Shown here: positions 1-8,855 of the stretch, piece after piece
How positions within the stretch are numbered: the stretch's first letter is position 1
Layout: each line of letters begins with the position of its first letter
Source of the DNA: Candidatus Sumerlaeota bacterium
Lineage (GTDB): Bacteria; Sumerlaeota; Sumerlaeia; SLMS01
Reading direction: 5' to 3'
Length of the DNA stretch: 32,134 nucleotides
Assembly (NCBI GenBank): GCA_007132505.1
Contig: SLOM01000211.1
Coordinates: 1-32,134, forward strand
The notes under the pieces: model-generated
Databases searched by the model: none
The model's input: only the letters and a program-made list of their open reading frames with translations
Told to the model about the DNA's origin: nothing
Made by a program: the position numbers and the translations under genes

Positions 1-2196
1 ATGTTCTGGTTCGGGTATCTGGGGCGCCCCATCCCGGAGGATGGCGGCATCTACGAGATCACGATGAGCTTCCCGGAAAGCCTCTCCCCCGCCTCAGAGA
101 CGGTGGAGCCGCTCACCGCCTCCTCCGAGCCGCACGCCACGGAAGAAGCCCGCGTGCCGGGTCCCCAGCGTGACTACATCATTCCAGAACCAAAGGAGCT
201 GGCCTATACCGGTGCCGAAATACCCCTGAACGGCGGAGTGGTCGTCTATACAGGCCCTGATCCGGGCCCGGGTATCGAGACCGCCGCGGAATTCCTCGTG
301 CGCGACCTTCGGGAGATCTACCGGACCGAGGCCCGCATTGTCCGCGGACCGGCCCCGGCCGATCCACCACAGGGCGCCATCCTTCTCGGGGAGGCCGGCC
401 GTTACGCCGAGCCTGCGGAAATGCTCGAACAGCACGGACTCAGCCTGCCCGATCACGAGGAGGGCTACGCGCTCCGCGTGGGCGACCGGTACGCAACCAT
501 TGCCGCAAACACCGAGCAAGGCGTCTTCTTCGGCGTCACCACGCTCCTTCAGCTGGTGGGAACTGGTGAGGACGGCGTGGTGTTGCGCGGCGCGGAGATC
601 GTGGACTGGCCGTCCCTCGACTTCCGGGGGATTCACGCGCTTTCCGGCAGGGATGCCGGAGACCAGATATCCAAGGCCGTCCGCGAGCTGATGGCCCGCT
701 ACAAGCTCAACTCTTTCATCTGGGAGTGTCAGTACATCATCTGGGACAATGCGCCGGAGCTTGAGCATCCACGCTTCGGCATGACCAAGGACGATGCGCA
801 GAAGGTTATCGAGGCGGCGGACAGGTACTTCGTGGACCTCATTCCGCTCATTCAGTCGCTCGGCCACAGCGAATGGATCTTCACCGGCGGGCACAACCTG
901 GACATCGCCGAAGACCCCGAAACGCCCTACGCCTACATGGTGACGAATCCGCGCACCTATGAGTTCATCTTCACGATCTTCCAGGAGGCGCTCGACTTCT
1001 TCGAGCCCACCGGCTTCCACATCGGCCACGACGAGGTCACGATGCGCGGGCGATTCCCCTACCGGAGCGCCGACTCCGGCATGAGCGTCACGGACCTGAT
1101 CATCAAGGACATCGAGAAGCTGAATGACTGGTTCCGGGAGCGCGAGGTGGACGTCTATATGTGGGGTGACATGTTCCTCCACAGCAGCGAGGCCTCCGAC
1201 GCCCACTTCGCCCCCTCCGTGGAGATCGCGCAGGAACGGCGGGAGCGACTGCCCAGGGACATCATCATCACCGACTGGCATTACGCGACGGTTGAGCCGG
1301 AGGAGTTCATCTCCATTCCGCTCTGGATCGGGGAAGGATTCCAGACCATCGGCGCCGGATGGTACAGGCCCCGCAACATCAAGAATCTGGCCCTGGCCTG
1401 CATTCAGAATGACGCACTCGGGTACCTGCAGACCACGTGGGCGGGGTTCAATTTCGCAATAGACAACAACGAGGCGCAGTGGTTCCAGTACTGGTCCTAC
1501 ATCACCGCGGCCCACTATGCCTGGTCCGGCGACGACACGCCGCTGGAGGACCTTCCCTTCGTGCCCAAGGAAGAGTTCCTCAACACCTGGTTCCGCACAC
1601 AGCCGCTTCTCGAGAAGCGCGAGGGCTTCCACCTCGACCTGCGGGAGGCGTACAATCGTTCCCTCGTGGACGAGGACGGATCGGGCTGGCTCGGCTTCGG
1701 CCCGCAGAATGACTTCCGTAACCTGCCCGAAGGGGACGTCCTCCTCGGCGAAACGGCCTTCCGGCTGGACCGGAACGAGCAGGGTCATGGCGCCATCGTG
1801 CTTGCCGGCATGATGAACCCAGCCGGCGAGTTCCCCGAGGCCGTCACCCTGGAAACAGGTGGCGTCAGCGCCTCGGAGCTTCGCTTCCTCATGACGGCAG
1901 CCTTCCCCACACGCGAGCAGCGCCGCGCCGGCACCATCGAGGTGCACTACGCAGACGGCGAGGTGGAGAGCATGCCGCTGAACTACGGGCAGCAGCTCTT
2001 CGCCTTCGGGGACGAGCGGGCCGGCGGCATCTCCCGCATCGCCTGGGAGGGTGAGTCCGCAGATGGCTCGCCCATCCGCCTGTGGGATACCCTCTGGATG
2101 AATCCTCATCCGGAGAGGGAAATCGAGGCAGTCCGAGTCTCCAGCACCGGAACGGAGGCCGCCCCGGTCATCCTCGCCATTACGGGCGTGAAGTAA
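1..2196 (+). CDS. Glycoside hydrolase family 20-like protein (beta-N-acetylhexosaminidase-like), possibly 5'-truncated
   Basis: 731-aa ORF. GH20b-like N-terminal region (IPEPKELAYTG...), catalytic-domain motifs DFRGIHALSGRD and FHIGHDEV with the adjacent Asp-Glu pair. ORF starts at base 1, so the true start may lie outside the window. Confidence 0.8.
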   Translation: MFWFGYLGRPIPEDGGIYEITMSFPESLSPASETVEPLTASSEPHATEEARVPGPQRDYIIPEPKELAYTGAEIPLNGGVVVYTGPDPGPGIETAAEFLVRDLREIYRTEARIVRGPAPADPPQGAILLGEAGRYAEPAEMLEQHGLSLPDHEEGYALRVGDRYATIAANTEQGVFFGVTTLLQLVGTGEDGVVLRGAEIVDWPSLDFRGIHALSGRDAGDQISKAVRELMARYKLNSFIWECQYIIWDNAPELEHPRFGMTKDDAQKVIEAADRYFVDLIPLIQSLGHSEWIFTGGHNLDIAEDPETPYAYMVTNPRTYEFIFTIFQEALDFFEPTGFHIGHDEVTMRGRFPYRSADSGMSVTDLIIKDIEKLNDWFREREVDVYMWGDMFLHSSEASDAHFAPSVEIAQERRERLPRDIIITDWHYATVEPEEFISIPLWIGEGFQTIGAGWYRPRNIKNLALACIQNDALGYLQTTWAGFNFAIDNNEAQWFQYWSYITAAHYAWSGDDTPLEDLPFVPKEEFLNTWFRTQPLLEKREGFHLDLREAYNRSLVDEDGSGWLGFGPQNDFRNLPEGDVLLGETAFRLDRNEQGHGAIVLAGMMNPAGEFPEAVTLETGGVSASELRFLMTAAFPTREQRRAGTIEVHYADGEVESMPLNYGQQLFAFGDERAGGISRIAWEGESADGSPIRLWDTLWMNPHPEREIEAVRVSSTGTEAAPVILAITGVK

Positions 2197-2230
2197 CGCA
2201 CAACGACGCGATAGCACGGAGAAGCACGCC

Positions 2231-3160
2231 ATGATGCAAATAACCGGCACGTTCCTTGACGAAATCACCTACGACATCCCACCCCACAACTGGGGGCCGG
2301 AGGAGTGGCGTGAGGAGTTCCGCACCATGGCAGACGCGGGACTGGACACGCTCGTGGTGATCCGGTCAGGGCTGCGGGACATGGCGTGCTTTCCCTCCGA
2401 GACGCTGGGCATCCGCGATGTCCCGGACCTGTTGCGCTTCTTCCTCGACGAGGCGGAGCGCCATAACATGTCCCTCTTCATCGGCAGCTATGATTCCGGT
2501 ACGCTGTCCTATGAGTGGACGAACTGGCGCCACGACTGGGAGATCAACCGGCGCTTCGTGGAGGAAATCGAGAGCCGCTACAACGGGCATCCAGCCTTCA
2601 CGGGCTGGTACATGGCGAACGAAACAGTGCAGCCCTCGCGCAACGCGGCGGAGCTATACACCCGCATCCCCGCCCGCATGAAGGAGCTGAGCCCCGACCG
2701 CCCGGTCCTGATCTCCCCCGGGTACCCCTCCTACGTCAGCCGGGACGACTCGGCGGAAATCCGACACGCGAAATTCCTCGACGGCTGGGATGCCATCCTC
2801 CGCCAGGCCGGAGCCGTGGATATTTGCGCCTTCCAGGACGGCTCCTGCGCCTACGCCAACGACAGCGACCAGACATTCGAACTGGAACGTTACCTGGCCG
2901 AGACGCAGCAGCTCTGCCGCGCCCACGATGTCCGCCTCTGGCAGAACATCGAGACCTTCTCCTGGAAGTTCCCCATCAAGTTCCCGGTCATTGACTGGCG
3001 ATACCTCCAGCGCAAGATGCGCATCGCCGAGACGTACGCGGAGAAGCTGATCACCTTCGAGTTCAGCCATTTCCTCAGCCCCAACTCCATCTTCCCCTCC
3101 GCGCAGCACCTCTACCGGCGCTATCGTGAGCAGATTCTGGACGGCAAGCCCTTTGAATAA
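2231..3160 (+). CDS. DUF4434-like / glycosyl hydrolase-like (TIM-barrel) protein
   Basis: 309 aa; ITGTFLDEITYD...WREEFRTMADAGLDTLVV and FTGWYMANE resemble DUF4434-type proteins. 34 nt downstream of the GH20 ORF. Confidence 0.65.
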   Translation: MMQITGTFLDEITYDIPPHNWGPEEWREEFRTMADAGLDTLVVIRSGLRDMACFPSETLGIRDVPDLLRFFLDEAERHNMSLFIGSYDSGTLSYEWTNWRHDWEINRRFVEEIESRYNGHPAFTGWYMANETVQPSRNAAELYTRIPARMKELSPDRPVLISPGYPSYVSRDDSAEIRHAKFLDGWDAILRQAGAVDICAFQDGSCAYANDSDQTFELERYLAETQQLCRAHDVRLWQNIETFSWKFPIKFPVIDWRYLQRKMRIAETYAEKLITFEFSHFLSPNSIFPSAQHLYRRYREQILDGKPFE

Positions 3161-3249
3161 GGGCCCATCACCCAAACGGGCTTGCCGCTCCCCCCGCCTT
3201 CGGGCCTTGCTGTCCGTTGACCGGCAGAATCCCACCGGAGGAGGAACCC

Positions 3250-4266
3250 ATGGAGGACGTACTCAGCCGCAAGCGCACCATCAGCCTGAAGAAGGGCGGG
3301 GACATGGTGGCAGGCGTGGTGGAGCAGCAAATGCCCCAGGAGTTGATGCGCCGGCTCCAGTACCTCCTTGTCGCCAAGGCCCCCCAGTACTACACGCACT
3401 TCGACGAGTACATGCTCCACGGCCGGGACGGTATCGAGGAAGGACTGGAGTGGCGGTTTTACCTGGGCCTTCTCGACAACCAGCTTGTGGGCAACATCTG
3501 CACTTGGGAGTATCGGGGCATCGGTATCCTGGGCCATGTCTATACGTCGGACTCCGCCCGTGGGAAAGGCGTGGCCACAGCCCTGATGGAGATGGTGCGG
3601 GATGACTTTGGGACACGCGGCGGCCGCATCATGGAACTGAACACTCACCCCGGCACGACCGCACACCGCATCTACTCGCGCTTTGGCTTCAAGGACACCG
3701 CCGAGGTTCCCGGCGCGATGATCCTTGAGACGGTGCCCGGCACGCTCGATTCGCTGTTCGAGGCCGAGGATTCCCGCATCGTGCCGCTTGAATGGCGCCA
3801 CTGGCCCACCCTCAATCTGCTGACGCTGCAGGGCGAAGGCGAGTTCATACGCTCCGTGGCCACGAACCTCTACGGCCCGGGCGACATGGAGGGCCGGCTC
3901 ATAAGGGTCCGGGCGGCCCAGGCAAAGGGCAGGATCCCGGCATGTGTCATGAAGGTTCTCGAAAATGAGGCCGGCACGGCACTCGGGCTCGGTACCGTCC
4001 TTCCCGACCCCAACTTCGGCGCCCTCGGCACGCACCAGGTCCTGGACCTGTTCATTCACCCGAAATGGCGCCACCTCGAAGCGGACTTGGCGAAGGCCTG
4101 CGCCAGTGAATGGGCCGGGGACCTCCTGTGTTACCGCTCCGAGCCCGCCGAATGGTTCGAGGAATTCGGATTCAACCGCACCGGCACGATCCCCGGCGCG
4201 GCAAACAGCCAGGACGTCATGATCTGGGTAAGGCGCCCCACCGGCGCGAAAGGAAACTCAAAATGA
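3250..4266 (+). CDS. GNAT family N-acetyltransferase, apparently two GNAT-like halves
   Basis: N-terminal half has the acetyl-CoA loop SARGKGVATALMEM and AHRIYSRFGF. ATG at 3250 preceded by GGAGGAGGAA; the ORF track start (3217) is upstream of this RBS. Confidence 0.75.
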   Translation: MEDVLSRKRTISLKKGGDMVAGVVEQQMPQELMRRLQYLLVAKAPQYYTHFDEYMLHGRDGIEEGLEWRFYLGLLDNQLVGNICTWEYRGIGILGHVYTSDSARGKGVATALMEMVRDDFGTRGGRIMELNTHPGTTAHRIYSRFGFKDTAEVPGAMILETVPGTLDSLFEAEDSRIVPLEWRHWPTLNLLTLQGEGEFIRSVATNLYGPGDMEGRLIRVRAAQAKGRIPACVMKVLENEAGTALGLGTVLPDPNFGALGTHQVLDLFIHPKWRHLEADLAKACASEWAGDLLCYRSEPAEWFEEFGFNRTGTIPGAANSQDVMIWVRRPTGAKGNSK

Positions 4267-4985
4267 CCCACATCTTCTACTGTCCACATGCGGACGATGA
4301 GACGCTCACCATGGGGGTCGGCATCCTGCAGTGCCTCGAGCGGGGCGAGCAGGTCTACCTTGTCCTGATGACCGATGGCTCGGCCTGCGGCTCCATTCAC
4401 TTCCTCAACGGCACAGCCAAGTGCCCAATCCACAACAAATTCCACGACCCGATCGAAGAGCACTACCTTGACGGAATGCTGGACACACAGGACCATATCG
4501 CCGCGCGACGGCGCGAGTTCCTCTCCGCTGCCAGCCTGCTCGGCGTCCCCTCCGCGAACTGCCGCGTGTATGGCTACAAGGACGGCAAGCTCACCGAGGA
4601 GCAGGCACGCCAGATCGCCATGCGCATCGAGAAGGACGAGGACATACCCTCCCCGAAGACACACCACACCACCACCTCCAAGTACGACGACCACAACGAC
4701 CACATCTCCTGTGGCAACGCCTTGGCCGCACTGCACCAGGAGGGCATCATTTCCACTGTCCCCGTCTATTACGTGAAGCGCAGCAAGTGGAAGACGATCC
4801 CGGACGGCGGGCCGGTGGAGAAGATCGCCGCCGAGGGGAAACAGAAGGAAATCCTACGCAAGGTGTGCGAAGACGTCTACATGAACTGGGACCCTGAGAA
4901 GGGGCACTACGCGGTGGGGTACCATTCCGTGCCGCAGAGCTTCGATCATCTGCTGAAGGACTTCACGAACAGGGTGCACAAGTAG
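4263..4985 (+). CDS. PIG-L (LmbE-like) family deacetylase
   Basis: IFYCPHADDETLTMG (PHxDDE motif) and DDHNDHISCGNAL (HxDH motif). Start overlaps the upstream stop as ATGA (4263-4266). Confidence 0.85.
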   Translation: MTHIFYCPHADDETLTMGVGILQCLERGEQVYLVLMTDGSACGSIHFLNGTAKCPIHNKFHDPIEEHYLDGMLDTQDHIAARRREFLSAASLLGVPSANCRVYGYKDGKLTEEQARQIAMRIEKDEDIPSPKTHHTTTSKYDDHNDHISCGNALAALHQEGIISTVPVYYVKRSKWKTIPDGGPVEKIAAEGKQKEILRKVCEDVYMNWDPEKGHYAVGYHSVPQSFDHLLKDFTNRVHK

Positions 4986-5010
4986 GGCCCGCGCTTTTTG
5001 TTGGCGGGCC
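4986..5010 (+). terminator. Hairpin after PIG-L gene (possible terminator)
   Basis: GGCCCGC - GCTTTTTGTTG - GCGGGCC, 7-bp perfect stem directly after the stop codon; no following T tract. Confidence 0.4.
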
Positions 5011-5095
5011 ATATTTGCGTTTGACATGCCAAACTCCCTGAAGGACACCTTCCACCGCCTGCACGGCACACCCCCACTGGAAGGAGTCATCAGTC

Positions 5096-5839
5096 TTGTT
5101 TGTACCCCCACCACGCAAGGCCTTCACCCTGATTGAGCTGCTGATCGTCGTTGCGATCATCGCGATTCTGGCAGCCATCGCAGTTCCCAACTTCCTTGAG
5201 GCGCAGACCCGCGCCAAAGTCTCCCGCGTGCAGTCCGACATGCGGGCACTGGCCACCGCCATCGAGTCCTACCGGGTGGACCACGGCGAATACCCGGAGG
5301 GAACCGACAACCCCGGCAAGTTCGACCCGGCCTACAGCGATTTCTTCGGGCCGCTTGCTGCCGGGTACTACACCTTCGCCACCCGCACCCCCGAGGGCGC
5401 CGTGGCGGGGAGAGACTTCTTCACGATCACCACGCCGATCGCCTACATGACGAGTATGGTGCATGATCCCTTCGCGGCGCACCTCGGCGGCAACATCACC
5501 TACTGCTACCGGAACGCCAAGGACCTGAAGAACGGGTACATCATCACGAGCTTCGGTCCCGCTGCGAATGTCCTGACGAGCCTGGACGGACGGCCGGGCG
5601 TCGGCACACGCAATCCGAACCCGCTTTCCACGTGGTCCGACCCCGGCGTGCCGGCACGGCTGGGCGACATCAACGAACGCGCCGTCATCCACTACATGGA
5701 GGGAACGGGCGGGAACCTCCGCCAGATTGTGGATCAGCAGTATGGCTCACTCAGCAACGCGTTGGAGGACCTCGCCTACGATCCCACCAACGGAACGACG
5801 AGCACGGGCGACATCTACCGCATCGGGCCGATGCAGTAG
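5096..5839 (+). CDS. Type II secretion / type IV pilin-like prepilin (pseudopilin)
   Basis: KAFTLIELLIVVAIIAILAAIAVPNFLEAQTRAKVSR class III prepilin signal; TTG start with upstream GGAAGGAG. Confidence 0.9.
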   Translation: MFVPPPRKAFTLIELLIVVAIIAILAAIAVPNFLEAQTRAKVSRVQSDMRALATAIESYRVDHGEYPEGTDNPGKFDPAYSDFFGPLAAGYYTFATRTPEGAVAGRDFFTITTPIAYMTSMVHDPFAAHLGGNITYCYRNAKDLKNGYIITSFGPAANVLTSLDGRPGVGTRNPNPLSTWSDPGVPARLGDINERAVIHYMEGTGGNLRQIVDQQYGSLSNALEDLAYDPTNGTTSTGDIYRIGPMQ

Positions 5840-5872
5840 GGCCCCGGGGCGGTAGCGGGTGGCTCCCACGGC

Positions 5873-6373
5873 TCAGCGCGGGGGGCCGCCCTCCTGCGGT
5901 GGAGGCGGCGCACGATTCTCGTCCCGCTCCTCGTCACGCCACAGCGCCCGTGTGTTGGGGAAGTACATGCTCCACCACGACTCGCCCGGCCTGCGCCAGG
6001 GGCTTACCCCCGCCGGGAAGTTCGGCCAGATGGACCGGCAGGGGATGTACGTCACCACGCCGAACACGCCGGAGAGCGCCTTGAACACGTAGTGGCTGAA
6101 GTCCATGCCGACACCCGCGTCGAAGCCGCGCCGGAACGTCCACCCGCCAGTGACGCGGGGGACCGGGTCGGGACGGGTCATCCACGACCAGGTTTCGAAG
6201 GCGTTGGTGACGGTCACCAGCGGCGCATCCACAACATCGCGCGTCACGGTGATTGGCGTCACGACCACCTTCACGGGGGTTGGCGTCCTCGAGGCACACC
6301 CTCCGGCGAGCGCCACCACAAGTGCCAGTGCCGGCAGGAGGAGTGCGAATCTGCCCATGGCCGGTCGTGTCAT
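5873..6373 (-). CDS. Putative lipoprotein of unknown function
   Basis: MTRPAMGRFALLLPALALVVALAGGCASR: signal peptide plus lipobox (AGGC). Internal start of the 5873..7174 ORF chosen because of this signal. Confidence 0.6.
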   Translation of the reverse strand: MTRPAMGRFALLLPALALVVALAGGCASRTPTPVKVVVTPITVTRDVVDAPLVTVTNAFETWSWMTRPDPVPRVTGGWTFRRGFDAGVGMDFSHYVFKALSGVFGVVTYIPCRSIWPNFPAGVSPWRRPGESWWSMYFPNTRALWRDEERDENRAPPPPQEGGPPR

Positions 6374-6423
6374 TCCTTGTGCTCCCCTTCGGACAGTTGG
6401 TTGGGGCGCAGGATCCGCCGCCA

Positions 6424-7512
6424 TCACCCGAGGTGCAACCCAATCGTCATCCAGACAGGCAGGACGATGGCGGCGGCGAGGCTGGCGATGAGCTGCACGC
6501 CGGAGGCCACCTCCCATTCCCCGCCGTAGCGCCTTGCCGCGATGGCCAGGTTCATGGCGGGGGGCGCCGCGGCCACCAGCAGCAGCACGAACGCCGTCAG
6601 CGGGTCCGCGGGGATCCAGTCCCATCGCAGCATCAGCATGATGATCCCCGGCACGAGGAGGAACCGGAAGAGCATCACCGGCAGGAGGCTCCGCAGCGTG
6701 AAGGCGTGCCCGATGCGGCACTGCGCGATCAGCGCCCCGACGATGATCATGGCCAGGGGCGGCATGGCGGCCGCCACGACCCCCATCGCCCCGAAGAGCA
6801 TGCGCAGGGGCGCGAAGGCCTCCGCTTCGCCCCGCGCCGCCTCCGGCATGCCCGGCAGCAGCGCGAGACCCGCCCCGACGATCACACCGAGCACAGGGCC
6901 ATTGAACGTCGAGGCGAGCGACTGCCGCCAGTCGCGCCTCTCCGCCCCGCCGTTGCCCGTGACGAGCCAGGTGCCAAGCGTCCACTGGAACGGATTGATC
7001 GCAAAAACGCCCACGCCGATCAGCACGCCGACAAGGATGTGCTGGTCCTCGCTCGTTACGGCGAGTGCCAGGGGCAGTGGCACGTAGAAGCTGTTCGGCA
7101 GCGCCGCCATGGCGGAGACGGCGCGATCCGTCCCCGGAAGCCCGGCCGGACGGAGGCGAAAGAAGAGCAGACACAGCGCCACGGTCAGCGGAATGTACAG
7201 CGCTGGCAGCAGAATCAGCGGCGAGGCCTCCGCCAGCGTGTCCAGGTCGAAACCCCGCACCATCGCAAGGCAGAGCATCGCCGGCACGATCACGTCAATC
7301 ATCAGCTTGGTCAGGCCCTCGAGCCCCTCGTTGGAGAGGAACCGCCAGCGGATGGCCAGGAACCCGAGCAGAGCGACCAGGAAGAGCTTCCCGATCGCCT
7401 CCAGGCAGACGAGAAATGTTTCGAGAGCGGAGGCGTGCTCAAGCAACGGAGGAAGGGGTGCTCCGGAGATCGGTCTTCCCCGCAGGAAGCCCCGCCCGCC
7501 ACGGCGGGCCAA
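6424..7512 (-). CDS. AEC-family (auxin efflux carrier-like) transporter; true start uncertain (TTG at 7446 is an alternative)
   Basis: 362 aa, many hydrophobic helices, LVALLGFLAIRW...LTKLMIDVIVPAMLCLAMVRGF; N-terminal 22 aa of the ORF look non-native and lie over a hairpin. Confidence 0.75.
   Translation of the reverse strand: MARRGGRGFLRGRPISGAPLPPLLEHASALETFLVCLEAIGKLFLVALLGFLAIRWRFLSNEGLEGLTKLMIDVIVPAMLCLAMVRGFDLDTLAEASPLILLPALYIPLTVALCLLFFRLRPAGLPGTDRAVSAMAALPNSFYVPLPLALAVTSEDQHILVGVLIGVGVFAINPFQWTLGTWLVTGNGGAERRDWRQSLASTFNGPVLGVIVGAGLALLPGMPEAARGEAEAFAPLRMLFGAMGVVAAAMPPLAMIIVGALIAQCRIGHAFTLRSLLPVMLFRFLLVPGIIMLMLRWDWIPADPLTAFVLLLVAAAPPAMNLAIAARRYGGEWEVASGVQLIASLAAAIVLPVWMTIGLHLG
7494..7509. 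other. Perfect inverted repeat GCCCGCC-AC-GGCGGGC
   Basis: Read directly between the RdgC-like C-terminal ORF and the AEC gene. Confidence 0.5.
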
Positions 7513-7530
7513 GCCAAAGGACGAGGCGGG

Positions 7531-8043
7531 TCAGATGCCGCGCGCCCAGCGGGCCAGCTCCTCGCGCCAGGTATCCGGGGAAAGCCGCTCGGGCAGGAAG
7601 GCCTCAAACAGTTCGTCCAGCAGCGTATAGACGCGCAGCACCGCCTCGATGCGCGCCTCCAGGTAGGACTCCGCGTCGGGGATCGGCGGGACGGGCAGCT
7701 TGAGCGAGCGGAGGTCGAACGTCCCGCCGTCGAGCGTGAACGTCCAGGTGTCCTCCACCGCCGTCAGGAGGAACTTCCCGCGCATGAGGCGTTTCCCCCG
7801 GCGCAGGGCGCTGATGACCTCCGGCGCCGTGGCCGCCTCCTCCCCGGAGAGCGTCACCTTGCGCGCCTCGCCCGCCTCGGAGGCGAACTGCAGCGGCCCC
7901 TGCACGTCCAGCTTCAGGCCGGGCTCGCTAGGAATGCCTGGTACCTTGTCCTCCAGCACCCGCACGAGCAGCCAGGTCAGGAAATCCGGGCCGAGGGCCC
8001 CGTAGCGCTCGAATGCCTCCAGCGGCGCGAGTTCACTGGCCAT
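7531..8043 (-). CDS. RdgC-like protein, C-terminal part
   Basis: MASELAPLEAFERYGALGPDFLTWLLVRVLED...KVTLSGEEAATAPEVISALRRGKRLMRGKFLLTAVEDTWTFTLDGGTFDLRSLKLP, resembling the C-terminal half of RdgC-type proteins. ATG at 8043 overlaps the upstream ORF stop. Confidence 0.6.
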   Translation of the reverse strand: MASELAPLEAFERYGALGPDFLTWLLVRVLEDKVPGIPSEPGLKLDVQGPLQFASEAGEARKVTLSGEEAATAPEVISALRRGKRLMRGKFLLTAVEDTWTFTLDGGTFDLRSLKLPVPPIPDAESYLEARIEAVLRVYTLLDELFEAFLPERLSPDTWREELARWARGI

Positions 8044-8692
8044 CGCCCTGCTCCTCTCCCCCGCCGGATGCGACGGCCGGTCCTCCGCCACCGCCTGCGC
8101 CGGCCAGGCGGAACTCCTCCTCCAGACCCTGCGCCGCGATGGCGTCCGCCCCGATCAGTGCAGGGAAGAGAGGCCGGACCTTGAGGTCAAAGGTCGCCTC
8201 GAAGATCTCGATTGTGCGTTCGCAAAAGGTGTTGGCGGTCGTTCCGACGAGCAGCAGGTTGCTGTTCGTGTCCCAGACGACCTCCGCGAAGGTGCTCTGG
8301 GGCGATGTTTCCCTCAGCATTTCGACGGTGAGCTGCTCCTCAAGGGCGAGGCGCTGCTGGCGGCTGAGGCGGGTGATGTTACGTTCGGACTTTGTGCGGT
8401 CGAACAGCTCGTCGCGCCGCGCGCGGAAGAGCACCTGGGAGAAGTTCTTCCTGTCCCGCCGCACGCCGAGCAGCACGTAGGGCCCGTCCACGACGTCCTC
8501 CCACGTGAACGTCTCGGCGAGCAGCCGGCGGGGGTTCACCCACCCGAAGCTCTCGCGCTCCCCGCGGGCATCGTCAATCGGACGCCACAGGTACCGCCGC
8601 AGGGCGACCGTGGCGGTCTTGGGCAACGTCTCGGGGATGTCTTCCACAACCTGGAACCTGCTGACGCTCAGGGCGCCGGAACGAAACGGCAT
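8033..8692 (-). CDS. RdgC-like (recombination-associated) protein, N-terminal part
   Basis: MPFRSGALSVSRFQVVEDIP...FGWVNPRRLL...LLGVRRDRKNFSQVLFRARRDELF...LSRQQRLALEEQLTVEMLRE...TFAEVVWDTNSNLLLVGTTANTFCERTIEIFEATFDLKVRPLFP follows the RdgC N-terminal pattern. Confidence 0.6.
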   Translation of the reverse strand: MPFRSGALSVSRFQVVEDIPETLPKTATVALRRYLWRPIDDARGERESFGWVNPRRLLAETFTWEDVVDGPYVLLGVRRDRKNFSQVLFRARRDELFDRTKSERNITRLSRQQRLALEEQLTVEMLRETSPQSTFAEVVWDTNSNLLLVGTTANTFCERTIEIFEATFDLKVRPLFPALIGADAIAAQGLEEEFRLAGAGGGGGPAVASGGGEEQGDGQ

Positions 8693-8855
8693 AGGGCGGA
8701 CTCTTCAACTGGAACGGGCTGACCTGCCGGCCTCAGCCGGGGGCAGCATTGCCCGCGAACCACCACCCAAGGGTCAAGGGGAGGGGTAGGCGAGGGCGCG
8801 GAGGGCCGGACGCAGGCCAAGGATGGCTCCCCCACCCGGCTTCCTGGCACCACCA

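Noticed and set aside
94-2268. 724-aa minus-strand ORF antisense to the GH20-like gene
   Set aside because: Arises from high GC with few stops; no recognisable motifs; the sense ORF has clear GH20 features.
5008-5030. Sigma-54 promoter-like TTGGCATGTCAAACGCA near the pseudopilin gene
   Set aside because: Spacing fits but it is on the minus strand, pointing away from the pilin gene, and the -12 element is poor.
6253-8184. 643-aa plus-strand ORF covering the AEC and RdgC-like genes
   Set aside because: Low-complexity R/H/Q-rich translation, antisense to ORFs with recognisable families.
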